NCBI RefSeq assembly: GCF_963676685.1
Contig: NC_092349.1
Coordinates: forward strand, 35,632,293-35,696,292
Direction of reading: 5' to 3'
DNA from: Mytilus edulis
Taxonomy: Eukaryota > Mollusca > Bivalvia > Mytilida > Mytilidae
Length of the DNA stretch: 64,000 bases
Position numbers and translations under genes: made by a program. This document shows positions 24,294-38,300 of the stretch, piece by piece. The stretch's first letter is position 1; the number at the start of each line of letters is the position of its first letter. Under the pieces are notes generated by a model that did not search any database, had not been told where the DNA came from, and worked only from the letters and a program-made list of their open reading frames with translations.

Positions 24294-24927
24294 GTAAGTC
24301 ATAAGATTAAAGCAGGTATCACGCAATAAAGTTGCGGATACTGTTATTAAGATATAAGTAGAAATCTAGACGTATTCTCTTCAAGAATATTCTGTATTCC
24401 TATATGCAGGAAAAAATGTTGACGATACCAAAAGAGACATATAAAATTCATGGCAATCATCCCCATTCTTCTACAGGACATAGTCCGGATAATCGAATAA
24501 TGAGATTATGTGTAAATCTACGTGGTTTATAGTAATAACGTGTATCACGATGGTTTTTTTTTCTTGAATGAATGATTGATAAGTGTTTAAACATGTCAGT
24601 ACATATATGCCGTACAACGGAGAAAAATCAAGTTATTCGATGTGCAAAGAGTTTAAGAATATAATTTAACCTGAAATGTATTTATTGATCTTTAACTACC
24701 CACTGTTAAATACAGCAATTTACGTAGAAATAGTACTTTTAAAGTAGACTATATAACGTTGCAAATAAAATATTTTGTATAATAGACTACTGCAAAGTTT
24801 ATTGTAATTTTCTATTTTAAGAAAACCGAAATAAGAATAACATAGTCGACCTTCATCAAGGTTCACTTTATATTATAAAACAACATTTTCAATGCCTGTT
24901 GGTATTATTTATGACAATGTTTTACAG

Positions 24928-25045
24928 GCAATTTGCGTATTAGTTGGTGAAAGCTACAAAGAGAAATGTAAGCAACTCAAATATTGTCCACTTGACGGAA
25001 AGGATTTACCTTTGGAGATAAAGAAAATCGTTAATAGTGTACGAG
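24928..25045 (+). CDS. Exon 3: HEPN C-terminal helix and linker
   Basis: Acceptor TGTTTTACAG, donor GTAAAA at 25046. Enters in phase 0, leaves in phase 1. Encodes AICVLVGESYKEKCKQLKY and CPLDGKDLPLEIKKIVNSVR, an amphipathic segment. The phases on both sides fit the neighbouring exons, which is the main support. Confidence 0.7.
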
Positions 25046-25527
25046 GTAAAACGATCTCTCAACATAATGTTTTTCTTTATATTTGCTATAAGATTATGTT
25101 GTATGCATGCTAATGAAACAACTCTCTATTCAAGTCACACTTTGTAAAAGAAGATCCATTATAGGTCAAGGTACGGCCCTCAATACGGAGCCTTGACTCA
25201 CACAAAATGAAAGCTATAAAGGGCCCCGAAATGACTAGTTTAAAACCATTCAAACGTGTAAACCAACCGTCTCATCTATATAAGAAATGAGAAACGAGAA
25301 GTCATATCAACAAACGACATCTACTGAACATCAATTTCTGGCTTAGGACAGGTGCAAACAAATACAGCGGGTTTAAACTTTTAAATGGATACCAACATTC
25401 ACCCGTTCCCGAAACAATAGAGTAACATCACAACATAGAAAGACACACTATAAATATCAATTAAAATGGCTTAAATCGATCAAAAGACAAAATACAAGTG
25501 AAAATACACTGAACGAATAAATTTGAT

Positions 25528-25725
25528 CTATGACACAATGTAAATACAAGAGCCATTCTTAATTCTTTCGACATCAGAAAATCTGTCTGAGCTCAAAGTA
25601 TCCTGAAATGTATTTTGTTCATTTCCGATAGTATTTAACAGAGTGTTGATTTGCATAGCTGGATTGGTGTATGAGACAAGATATTTATCTATTTTCTCTA
25701 ACATTTGTCTAAGGGCCACTTTCAT
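25528..25725 (-). other. Antisense open frame in intron 3
   Basis: A 65-codon minus-strand frame from an ATG (MKVALRQMLEKIDKYLV... TLLNTIGNEQNTFQDTL). Its composition is protein-like and helical rather than AT-driven. It may be an inverted exon relic of a related gene; no homology is recognised. Confidence 0.25.
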
Positions 25726-25849
25726 GTTTTATGTGATTCCTTCGTTTAGTTTGTATCTCTTTACAAAACATTTGAGATTGAATATTGTTTAGGTACTGTT
25801 GGTAATTATATTTAGCATTAAATCATAATTTATATTTTTGTCTTTACAG

Positions 25850-28800
25850 AATTGGAAAAAGAAGAATATCTTTACTGGATAGAAGACATAGAACGGTATT
25901 TTCCTATTCCGACTGTTATTGACGATATCACAGCAGCATTTAAACAACATCATTTCATAGTCATTTCCGGACATGCTGGAACAGGGAAAACCGCTCTTGC
26001 TCGCTATGTTGCTTTGAATCTTCACAAAACACAAGATATGTCTATTTTTCCTGTCAAGAATCCAAATACCATTCAATATCAACTTGCGCTAAGATATCAG
26101 ATTAACTCTGCAGCACATAATCTAAAAGAAAAGAAGATGCCCGCTTCTAGAAAGAAAAAGCAAACCAAACCAATAAAAGTTATCGCACTTGATACCAACA
26201 CTAAACGAAGTATACTAATATTTGTAGTTGATGACTTTCTTGGGAGATATACGAATAATAAACGCTTGTCAAATGCATGGAAAGAATTATACTATGAACA
26301 TTTTTATATTCCAAGCAATGAGATCAATTCTATTTATATCATTGCAACATGCAGAGAATACATAAGGGGAACATTTCAGTTTAAGTCCTTAAAAGATTTA
26401 TATCAATTTTAAAGAATATAATACAAGCGAAATGGGGGTAAATATTGACGACAAGCAAAATGTTGCGTCTTATCACATGAACCTATCCACTGTTATAATA
26501 GTTTTTGCTGACAAGAAAATTCAGAAAGAAGTTAACTTTTACACATTTTGTTTTTTATGCTCACATTACCTTCTAACAGAAAATGTTGATTTCTTTGAAA
26601 ATCCTTATTTAGCATTCGGAAAAGAATTCGAAGAAATTCGTTGCCGCAGTGAACCGTGTTATATTGGTCTTGCACTCCTTACCATATACGATGGAAAACT
26701 GAACAAGCCACTGTCTGATCAAGTTAATGTCGAGTTAGTAAGTAAATTGTGTGAAGAATGTCAATTACCCAAAAGTATGAAGTTATCTCAAGTACAACAA
26801 GAGCTTGAAATAGTAGTTGGAAGATATATTATAGATGAGGTCACAGCATATTCATTGGTGCATCCTGAATTTTACCAAATTCTATTACATTATTTTATAA
26901 AGAAAATTCCAGAGTCTTTAATTGCATTCGGAAGTAATGATTTTTTACAAACTCGAGTACAACTTGAAAAATCCACAAATGAGTCCTCAAATTTTGTTTT
27001 AGTTGTAATATAAAAGAATCACGCAGAAATATATTTTGATCGGTTGATAAGGGAAATTAAATTGAAACAATTCGAAAATGCGTTTCAAAATTTGCAGGTT
27101 GCAAATGTCGCGTATCAAGAACAATTGATTCAGCATATGCAAAAGTCTGATAAAGTTCTATATATACATGATATATTAGCTTCTAGCTGTTTGCCATTGA
27201 TCTTGTCCGTAGTGAATAATTCTAGTGAATTAGTAGGACTTATCTTGGAAAACCGTGAAGAATTTAATATGTCCCGAGAAGTAGAGATTGAAAGAGAAGA
27301 TGATTTTGACTTGATATATTACGAAGATCGCAAACTGTTGAATTTACAATCAACGAACAACGACGAAGAAATAATTTTAATGCTTGCATGCTTATGCGGA
27401 AGCGCGCGTGTCGTTGAACTTCTTTTAGCCCTCGAATATGACATAAAATATCAAAATGCTTTGCAAAAAGCACCCATACATCTAGCATGTTTACGGGGAA
27501 ATTATGAGGTAGTCGAAGTACTGTTAGGTATACAATCCACCGGAAAAGAGGATAGCTACAGACAAATATCGCTCAAAACTGATTGCGATATTGATATTCA
27601 GGATGCCAACGGTCTAACAGCACTTCATATGGCTTGCAGGACGGGTCATACAACAGTCGTCAATCTTTTGTTGAAAAAGTGGAAGTGTTCATTAGGCGAT
27701 ACAGAGGAACAAAACAGAATCGCGTTATTCGCGGATAAATGTAGCGTCACAGACAACCAGCGCAGAATTGCATTTCATGTAACAGCCGAAAGTAGTTCAG
27801 CAGCTGACATATTTAAAATTTTGTTTGAAGCGATTTCATTATCTGATTGTACTGGTACTGGTTAACATGCTGACGCAATTCATGAAAACACGCATATATG
27901 TGACTTGATAAACACACAAGATAAAGACGGAAAAACAGTTCTTTTCACGGCCTGTGAAAATGACAATAATGATTGTGTTGCATTTCTACTGCAATACAGA
28001 TGTTGCAAAATTAACATTTGCAACGATCGTAATGAAACACCGGTGTTTCGTGTTTGTCAGAATGATAATACAAAGTTAGTAGACATTTTAATAGAAAACA
28101 AAGCAGATGTTAATATTAAAGACGTAACTGGTCGAACACCATTACATGTCTGTGTAGAAAACAAAAATGTAAATATGGTGAAAAGTATATTGAAAAACAA
28201 GAATTGTGACGTGAATGCTAAGGACAGAGCCGATTACTCTGTTCTTTATTTGGCTGTTTGTCGAAAAAACTTTGAAATTGTCGAAGCATTACTTAAGGCA
28301 AACTGCATTACTAAGTGCGACTTAAATCTTACACACTCAAACCAAAAAACACCGTTATTGGCAGCAATTTCGACTGGCTCTTCAAAAATTGTCGAAATTT
28401 TAATTGCGAGCGGTTGCGATTTAAGGAAATATGATAGCGAGGGCAGAAAAGCCTTTCATATTGCATGCGAAATCAACTACGACGGTGATATCATTGCAAT
28501 TTTTTTAAAACTTAAACACTTTGACATTAATGATTTGGACTGTGTTTTAGGTCGAACGGGTCTACATTACGCGGTAATTGGGAACAATATAAAAGCCGTG
28601 AATCTATTGATAAAAGAAAAAATCAATATTAACAAACAAGACAAAAATGGTCAAACAGCCATTTATCATGCATTTCGATGTAACAAGTTGGAAATGGTCA
28701 AAGAATTATTAAAAAGTCGGGAGTGTGATATTAACCTACATGATAACACTGGAACGAGCATGTTGCACATTGCCTGTGGCAACAATGACATTTCAATGGT

Positions 28801-29236
28801 TAGAACCTTATTGAGGAGAGAAAAGTGCGCAATAAATGCACAGGACAAACAGGGCAGAACACCACTCCACGTAGCCCTAAGTTCTAAGTACATAGATATT
28901 GTCACTCTTCTTGTGAAAACAACCGATCTAAATACTGAAGACAGCCAAGGTCAGACACCGCTCCATATTGCATGCGAAACACAACGTATAGAATCAGTTA
29001 AACTTATTTTGAAGTCTGGTTGTGATGTTAATGTTCAAGATAACTCGGGTAAAACGGCGTTGCATATAGCAGCAGAAGGATGGGAAACGTCGATTGTTAA
29101 TGAACTATTAAGAGTAAACTGTAACAAACGTCTGTGTGATAACAATGGAAAGACCGCGTTATTTTACGCACGTGCCAATCGAAACAAAGATATAGTCAAA
29201 CAATTTAAGGAAAACAGTGGCAACGAAAGAGAGTAA
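25850..29236 (+). CDS. Exon 4: STAND NTPase plus ankyrin repeats, three lesions
   Basis: Enters in phase 1 after TCTTTACAG. Walker A GHAGTGKT is at residues 228-235, the Walker B strand ILIFVVDD at about 309-316, and a sensor-type strand IYIIATCRE follows. The first frame ends at a TAA at 26410-26412. The homologous reading resumes one frame over (FKEYNTSEMGVNIDDKQN) and runs through a helical region (to 27010). It meets TAA at 27011-27013 between VVI and KNHAEIYFDRLIREIK, passes about four ankyrin repeats, meets TAA at 27863-27865, then runs through about 13 more repeats to 29236. Repeats keep the TPLHxAC consensus (GRTPLHVCVENKN, GQTPLHIACETQR, GKTALHIAAEGWE). Sequence either side of each lesion matches one continuous protein, so these look like true breaks rather than introns. 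Confidence 0.85.
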
Positions 29237-30607
29237 ACAATGAAGAGAAAACAATAGTTTGATGAAATTCAGTGTTCTCCACAAACTTGTTCCGCAGATC
29301 TTTGGAAAAACACGACACGTGTAGTTAAATGTACTCTAATTATCAATAACATTACATCTCAGTAAACATATTGATGAACTATTTCATATACCTAAATGAT
29401 AGATCAATCAAAGTATACAAAAATCCAAACAAACTCTTGATTAATAAAATGTTTTATCTTTTTTTGTCAAGATATCTAATCTTAAATTGTCAAATTTATT
29501 GTTATATTTCCCTTAATAAAATACCAGTATTGGCAACCGACATTTCTTAGTGCAATTATAGCTGCAGGGCATGGACATTGCAGTCAACGATTGAACATTT
29601 AGAGTTTTAGCTAATTTTTAAGGTTTTCTCATGAGTTCGGAATAGATAATAAAAGGCAACAGTAGTTAACAGCTATTCGAAATTCATAAATAAATTGAAA
29701 AAAAGCAAATCCGGGTTACAGACTAAAACGGAGGGAAACAAATCAAATATAAGAGGAGAACTACTTCTCAACATAAACACAACACTAAATTGTAACACAA
29801 ACAGAAACAAACTATAGTATAACAATGCCCATGTTCCTGACTTGGTACAGGACATTTTAAGAAAACAAATGGTGGGTTAACGTTGAACCTGTTTTTGTGG
29901 CTAGCCAGCTGATTTTGGATGTTTTCTGATCAATCCTTAGCAAAAAAAGTCATGCATTTCATAGAATAATTGATGTTTCATGAAAGTTCAGTGACAAATA
30001 TTGCATGCATGTTCAGTGCGAGATCAAATTACCAATTATAAATAAGAGAGGAAGATCCATATATCGTAATAATTCAGGATGAACGTCCAATAGCATCTTT
30101 GTCTTTTGCATTCAGGATGGGAGCAAAGTAATAAAATGCAATACATGGGTATTTGAAGTGCTCAGAAATGATGAAGACTCTCGGAGAGTTTTTTAGTGGT
30201 AACATTAGCATGATGAGGAGTATGCATATGGAGTTTGTCTTGAAAGAGGCAAACGGTTAAACGTCCCCTAGTCAAAATTATTTTTTCATGAAACTCGAAC
30301 AGATGTGGTCAGGCCTATCTTAGATATACTGATATTTCATTAAAACTCCAGTGGCAAATATTTCACGCACAGTCATAACGTGAATAAACTGCATTGTACC
30401 TATCAATAGAAAAGGTATTTACTGTAATAGAATCTGTTCCGAATGCAAGCCCAGTAGTATTTCTATCTTTCGCATTCATGACGACAACAAACTAAAAACA
30501 ATGCAATACATAGGTTCGTTGAAGTGGACAGAAATGCTGAAGACGCTTCAGAGAAATATTTGAAATATAAATCAAACATGCTGAGGGCATGTCATTTGCC
30601 TTTAAGC

Positions 30608-30640
<33 letters not shown>

Positions 30641-33600
30641 TATCATTTAGTATAGTGACATGTGTAGTATAGATAATATTACATAATAGAAATGCAACAG
30701 ATAAATAAATTTACACCCGGCCCGTTGGACCTATAAGTCACGTAAAACCTAATGTTCAAATTTTCAATACGCAATGTGATTGTAACTTATAAAGAAGTTC
30801 CTTTCTTTTACAGAAAATAAATTTAAGGGGGTTCGCGGGTCTAAATCATTTATATAGGATTTCTCTATATTTTTCTATAAATAAACTTTATCTTATAGTT
30901 AATAGAAAAATAAAATAAAAAAGTGGGGTCACCGTTCATTTGCGCTCACAATCTGCCTTCGAAAGAAGCATACATTTTTGTAAAGGTGTTTTTTTCTGTT
31001 GAAGTAATAGGAGAAATAAGGGTAATATCGAAATAAAAAAAGAAATTTATTACAGAAATCGCTCAAATTTTACAATAATTTAGTTTAAGTACAGCTTATA
31101 TGGAAATTATATTAAAAAAGATAGGTCACCGATGAGTTGAAAAAGATATTTCAATTTTAAAGCCAAAAAATGGCATTTTTCAACCAAAGGGAGATAATTT
31201 AGAACTTTTTCAATGATGTATACATTTTAAAAGACATCTGGGGCCAACACGAATTGATTGTCTTAAAAGATTTTTGTACCATATGATAAAGTAACAATTA
31301 CAAAAGGAAATAAATAAAATTTGTAATGAAGAACAAATGTTTGATTTTTTTCTGAAATTTTCATAATCTCGAGCCTCCTTAAAGAGGCATTCGACTTAAC
31401 ATCTCCTGTTACAACTGATTGTGGGAGTTTCTTTTTATGCATCCCTACAAATAAATCCACAATTGTCATAGATTGATTGATGTTTGATTTATTATGTCCA
31501 GTGACAAGTATTTCATACCTGTTCAGTACGATAACAAATTACCAATTATAAACGCAATAATTTGGTTACTTTAATTGTGGTCGTATGGGCTGAACGTCTA
31601 ATATAATCTATATTCTTTCGCATTCTGGACGAGAACAAAGTTATTATATGCAATACATAGGTTCTTTAAAGTAGACAGAATTGCTAAAGACGTTCAGAGG
31701 AGAGGTGTTTGGAATAGTCAATCTGACATCTTCTTTTTTTATAAGGACATGAACTTGAATTTATAAATGCAGATAATAGTTCGTCTCCCGTTTCAGATGA
31801 TTGTGGATGTTTCTTTTATTGAATTCCTAACAGATAGGTTCACACCTGTCATAGATAAATTTTCATTAACTTCCAGAGACAAGTATGTCATGCATGTTCA
31901 TTACGATAACAAAGTAACGATAAAATGCAAATGATAGGTTCTGTAATAGAGGCCGTTCGAGATGAACGTTGATCAATTGCGAATTGCCCCTAGAAAATGA
32001 GGATATATTGGATATGGACAGAAATGTTTCCGTGCAGCATATAACCTATATAGAGATACGGATTCCCCAAATAGTTGTCGTTGCAAGGGGTCTGATTATC
32101 CAGAGAACACGACACTTTCTTTAAAAAAAAACATCAGATTAAACGTTTTCATTCTTAACAAACGTGGCTTCGTACTTATACAGCCAGGACGGCCAATTTG
32201 GCACATTTTAATTTCAGATTTGTACTTGGATTTGAAAATTTGTGTTCTGTTTTCATTTGTTTTTTCCTTTTTTTTCAGTATATTTTCGGATGTTGTTTTA
32301 TAATTGGTGAAGGGGGTGTGGGGGTATATAATGATTGTTTGTATTACTTTCGGATTATGATCTCAGATCTTTAACAAATCTGTTTAATTTACAACACGTG
32401 CACATAATAATATTATTGGAAGAATTTCAATTTCTGATCTTAAAAAAAAAGATAATTAAAGATTTGTTAAATTTTAATTAGTATCTTGTATACGTCAATC
32501 TTCGTATTTAAACTTTTTGATTGGTTATTAATATTATTATTGGTTGCTTTAATGTATTACTGAATATTCATGATGATGAAACTTATCTACAAACTCTGTG
32601 AATATGGTTATAACCTTTGATGTAATAGCAATTCGTCATACGTCTGTCCGACAACCAAATAACCTTCTTTTACGCGTGCCAAATAACTTTTGCTCTTAGG
32701 CTCTTGACTTTGTACTATTTATGCGTATCATGCATCTTAGATAATGTTTGTTATTCTTACGAATCATGAGCTATTTTCTTTGTATTTTCTTCTTATTTTA
32801 TTTTCCTATATCAACTAAATATTTGACATTTATATTATCTTTTTGTTTTTGTATCTTAATAAACTAGAAACATATATTTTTGTTCTACTAAGATCTACTT
32901 TTTTTCAATTTCTAATTACTTCTTAAAGCGTCCTAAATCCGTTCATAACACAAACACGATAAGTATTACTGTAACAGTGTAGTCCTGCAGAAAGACAATC
33001 ATAAAAGTTGGAGAACACCTTCAATATATTTCTTACAGGTGAATTATTTTCATTTTTGTATTAGTTTTTGAGTATTCATACAAATATAAACCATATGCCT
33101 CACCATATACTCTTATTTCAAATTTTCCTAGTGTGTGTGTATCGTTTATATCCCTCCTTTCGCCAGAAAACGTCATATATATCAGTCCAATCTGAAAGCA
33201 AAGTATTACATTCCACGTTCATAATGTAAATATGTACACCAAAAATTAAATGCACTCATCTCTGGTATAAGACAGAATTTCTCTGCTCTCTAAAACAGTT
33301 CTCGAGGCTCTAACTTTGATTCCGAAAAGGGCTATTCAGAACTATGGTAGACGTATGCAGTAAAGTCGAAAACCTTACGTTGTTCTTTATGCATCGACTT
33401 GTCAGCTTTAAGCAGGTGTTTCAGGATTTGGGCTGTTTAACAGAAATATAAAATGTTTGTTTTCATTTGTTTCTTCAGAAAGAAGCAGAAATAAAAAACT
33501 TCAAAGGCAATTAAAAAAAAGAGTTTGCTACTGTTAAACAATATAAAAACAAAGAAAAGAAAGAATCTTAAAATTTCGTTTCCTGAATGTTATTATATGA

Positions 33601-33840
33601 TTAATATTACCATTTTTACATAATTGTGGTCAAAGATCTTAAAATTGTATTGCGCAAAACTGTGTTATTGAAGATTTCTTCCCGAATCTTTTCAAAAAAT
33701 TTTAAACATTTTGAAGATAAAATTTATGACCCCCCCCCCCCCCAAAAAAAAAAATATAAATAAAATAGAAAACAATACCCCCAATCTTTGTGATACCGCC
33801 CCACCCCATCCAATCCCCAACCCCTCACCGTTTAGTCATT
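29237..33840. other. Intergenic with diverged tandem-like repeats
   Basis: A Penelope tail fragment (minus) is at 29815-29915. Four diverged units share CAGTGACAAATATTGCATGC followed some 100 bp later by GATGAACGTCCAATAG- and GCAATACATAGGTT-type motifs, near 29991, 30349, 31499 and 31873. An (AAGT)n microsatellite is at about 30605-30640. A GGGGGTTCGCGGGTCTAAATC block occurs at 30827. Homopolymers C14 then A10 or so are at 33730-33754. No gene is supported. Confidence 0.6.
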
Positions 33841-33844
33841 AACC

Positions 33845-34350
33845 CCAACCTCAATCCATAGCCGTTCCTTTGTGGTATGTAATCTTGTAGTACAATTTTA
33901 GAGAGATCCATACATTAAAAGAACAAGTTATTGTATGGAAACTAGGAAAAAAGCTTGCTTTTGCCCCTTTTTGGTCCTTTATTCCTGCATGTTTGAGGCA
34001 TCTAGTCCATACGCAATCCCAGTATTCCCTTTGTAATATGGAACCTGCTGGTACAATTTTAAATAGATCCATACACTTACCCACAAGTAATTTTCTGGGA
34101 ACTACAAAATGCTTGTTTTAGCTACTTTGCTCCTTTGCGGCTCCTTGATTCCTAAACTGTTGGTACCATAACCCCCAAAATCAACTAAACATTTCTTTTG
34201 TGTTATCAAACCTTCTTGTAAAATTTCAGTTTAAATTAAAGTTATTGTCCGGAAACCAAATGTGTCTTCGGACGATGAGCGAGACGACGCAGATGCAGAA
34301 GACGCAGAAGCCAACATCATAGCATTATACGAACCCACAAAAACAAATTC
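33845..34350. repeat. Bivalve-type interspersed repeat with internal units
   Basis: Three diverged units carry CCTTTGTGGTATGTAA-like, GTACAATTTTA and TCCATACA motifs, and end in TTATTGTCCGGAAACCAAAT, GTCTTCGGACGATGAGCGAG. I recognise this as one of the commonest bivalve repeats. The minus-strand frame at 33851-34084 is part of it. Confidence 0.65.
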
Positions 34351-35394
34351 GGTCGTAAAAGAATTTATAAGGAAGGAAAAACACCATCTTGTCCTCAAAT
34401 GAACGTTCGGATCATTAACTACATATGAGTTGCATTTCTAATTGAAAAAATCAGCAACTGAAAGCATTTTAAAATCCAACTAGTTTGAACTTCCGAACAT
34501 CTTTGATATCCTTACAACTGGCTTGATGACAAGCGTAACCAATCGAAACTGTGATCTGTTTAAAAGATCTGCAAAATGGTTTAGCAATATTACACGTGCA
34601 TTATAATTAAGCTAAGATCGTTGTGTGGTGATTGACACTTAAAACTTGTCGCAGATGTGCATTTCGTCAATAAATGTCTAAGTGATGCTTCAAGCCAACA
34701 CATTTTAAAATTCCGAATTTATACAAAAATTGAAAAGCGTAGTGCGTTTTTTGTGACCTCCTTTTACCTTAATTATTTATACATTATAGTTTAGGCGCCA
34801 GCTGAATCCCACCTATTTTCACTTTTCTTTTGTGTTTAATAACAATCGCTTGAATTTTGCGATGATCTGTTTTTTGGTCTGTTTGTTGTCTTTTGCTACT
34901 ATCCCCGTTTTCAACCAATAAGACAAAGAAATTTTACTCCAATACGCAATGTGGACATCAAACAGTTTATTTTCAGAGAAAATATCTATTTATCTAATTC
35001 AAATTTGCAAATTGTTTAACAATTAAAGTCTTGCATTTAATATTAGGATAGGTAAAACGCACCCCATCATCATCAATTTTATCATCATTCTAATCTTTTT
35101 TTGTTTCTTTTTTTTGACATTTAGCAAAAAAAAAAATATGTTTGATTCAACATCTTTTATATCACGCTTGAAATTTTTTATCGAAATTCCGCAATTTCCC
35201 TTTTTTTTTTGTATACACGATGTTTTTTTTTTTTTTTTTTTTTTTTGTGTGTTTTTTGTACATCACGGCTATAAACTGTGCTCTCATTGTTTTGCCTCAA
35301 AATGATTTTTTAAAGTAACAAACAATTATTGATTTCATATTTTTATCAATACATATTTTAATAAACAATACAATATGTTAAACGAACATTATTA
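34351..35394. other. Intergenic; T-rich before satellite
   Basis: No gene seen. A T24 homopolymer lies at 35223-35246, just before decayed satellite monomers begin. Confidence 0.55.
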
Positions 35395-38300
35395 TATGAC
35401 AGATCAAATATACAACCATAAAACCATTGAACAATCAAGGTTTCATAGAACTAGGGTCGTAACAAATCTGTATATCACAGATCAAAAATACAACCATTAT
35501 TACTATTGCATCAACACGTCCATTTTTACTGATAATAACTGAATTTCATAGAACTAGGTTAATTAAATCAATGTATACAACAGATCAAAAATACAACCAT
35601 TAATACTATTGCATCAACACGTCCATTTTTACTGATAATAACTGAATATCATAGAACTAAGGTAATTAAATCACTGTATACAACAGATCCAAAATACAAC
35701 CACGAATAAGATTGCATTAACAAGTCCTTTTTTACTGATAATAACTTAATTTCATAGAATTGGGGTCATAAAATATCTGTATATCACAGCTCAAAAATAC
35801 AACCATTAATACTATTGCACCAACACGTCCATTTTTACTGATAATAACTGAATATCATAGAACTGGGGTAATTAAATCACTGTATATAACAGATCAAAAA
35901 TACAACCATTAATATTATTGCATCAACACGTCCATTTTTTACTGATAATAACTGAATTTTAGAGAACTAGGGTAATTAAATCACTGTAAACAACAGATCA
36001 AAAATACAATCATTAATACTATTGCATCAACACGTCCATTTTTTACTGATAATAACTGAATATCAGAGAACTAGGGTAATTAAATCACTGTATACAACAG
36101 ATCAAAAATACAACCATTAATACTATTGCATCAACACGTCCATTTTTACTGATAATAACTGAATGTCAAAGAACTAGGGTAATTTAATCACTGTATACAA
36201 CAGATCAAAAATACAACCATTAATATTATTGCATCAACACGTCCATTTTTACTGATAATACCTGAATGTCATAGAACTAGGGTAATTAAATCACTGTATA
36301 CAACAGATCGAAAATATAGCCACGAATACTAATGCATCAACACGTCCATTTTTACTGATAATAACTGAATGTCATAGAACTAGGGTAATTAAATCACTGT
36401 ATACAACAGATCAAAAAATACAGCCACGAAGACTATTGCATCAACAAATCCATTTTTACTGATAATAACTCAATGTCATAGAACTAGGATAATAAAATCA
36501 CTGTATACAACAGATCAAAAATACAAGCATTAATACTATTGCATCAACACGCCCATTTTTACTGATAATAACTGAATGTCAAAGAACTAGGGTAATTAGA
36601 TCACTGTATACAACAGATCAAAATACAACCATTAATATCATTGCATCAACACGTCCATTTTTACTGACAATAACTGAATGTCATAGAACTAGGGTAATAA
36701 ATTCACTGTATACAACAGATCAAAAGTACAGCCACGAAGACTATTGCATCAACAAATCCATTTTTACTGATAATAACTGAATGTCATAGAACTAGGATAA
36801 TTAAATCACTGTATACAACAGATCAAAAACAGAACCACGAATACTATTGCATCAACACGTCCATTTTTACTGATAATAACTGAATGTTATAGAACTAGGG
36901 TAATTAAATCACTGTATACAACAGATCAAAAATACAACCATTACTATTATTGCATCAACACGTCCATTTTTACTGATAATACCTGAATGTCATAGAACTA
37001 GGGTAATTAAATCACTGTATACAACAGTTCAAAAATATAGCCACGAATACTATTGCATCAACACGTCCATTTTTACTGATAATAACTGAATGTCATAGAA
37101 CTAGGGTAATTAAATCACTGTATACAACAGATAAAAAAATACAGCCACGAAGACTATTGCATCAACAAATCCATTTTTACTGATAACAACTGAATGTCAT
37201 AGAACTAGGATAATTAAATCACTGTATACAATTGATCAAAAATACAAGCATTAATACTATTGCATCAACACGTTCACTTTTACTGATAATAACTGAATGT
37301 CAAAGAACTAGGGTAACTTAATCACTGTATACAACAGATCAAAATACAACCATTAGTATTATTGCATCAACACGTCCATTTTTACTGATAATAACTGAAT
37401 GTCATAGAACTAGGATAATTAAATCACTGTATACAACAGATCAAAAACAGAACCACGAATACTATTGCATCAACACGTCCATTTTTACTGATAATAACTG
37501 AATGTCATAGAACTAGGGTAATTAAATCACTGTATACAACAGATCAAAAATAGAACCACGAATACTATTGCATCAACACGTCCATTTTTACTGATAATAA
37601 CTGAATGTCATAGAACTAGGGTAATTAAATCACTGTATACAACAGATCAAAAATAGAACCACGAATACTATTGCATCAACACGTCAATTTTTACTAATAA
37701 TAACTGAATGTCATAGAACTAGTGTCATAAACTCACTGTATACAAAAGATCAAAAATACAACCATTAATACTATTGCATCAACACGTCCATTTTTACTGA
37801 TAATAACTGAATGTCATAGAACTAGAGTAATAAATTCACTGTATACAACAGATCAAAAATACAGCCACGAAGACTATTGCATCAACAAGTCCTTTTTTAC
37901 TGATAATAACTGAATGTCATAGAACTAGGATAATTAAATCACTGTATACAACAGATCAAAAACAGAACCACGAATACTATTGCATCAACACGTCCATTTT
38001 TACTGATAATAACTGAATGTCATAGAACTAGGGTAATTAAATCACTGTATACAACAGATCAAAAAATACAGCCACGAAGACTATTGCATCAACAAATCCA
38101 TTTTTACTGATAACAACTGAATGTCATAGAACTAGGATAATTAAATCACTGTATACAATAGATCAAAAATACAAGCATTAATACTATTGCATCAACACGT
38201 CCATTTTTACTGATAATAACTGAATGTCAAAGAACTAGGGTAATTTAATCACTGTATACAACAGATCAAAAATACAACCATTACTATTATTGCATCAACA

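Larger units (their letters stand above)
21755..29236 (+). pseudogene. HEPN / STAND NTPase / ankyrin-repeat gene, disrupted
   Basis: A four-exon gene with consistent splice sites and phases: 21759-21981, 24073-24293, 24928-25045 and 25850-29236. An acceptor (TTTGTCAG at 21754) just before the ATG implies an upstream non-coding exon. Domain order is DZIP3-like HEPN (residues about 20-150), P-loop NTPase resembling the STAND (nSTAND3-like) families (about 205-400), a helical linker, then about 17 ankyrin repeats. This is an NLR-like architecture: a STAND ATPase switch with a HEPN effector-type domain and a ligand- or partner-binding repeat array, presumably intracellular. The last exon carries a +1 frameshift near 26407-26410, an in-frame TAA at 27011-27013 and another at 27863-27865; otherwise it stays open for 3.4 kb. 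I therefore call it a pseudogene, or a null allele if other individuals have it intact. Confidence 0.85.

Noticed and set aside
27000..27030. Very short intron removing the TAA at 27011
   Set aside because: A GTAATA...CGCAG pair would define an intron of only about 20 bases, too short to splice; a true stop is more likely.
27264..28905. Minus-strand frames within the ankyrin region
   Set aside because: Shadows of the ankyrin coding frame.
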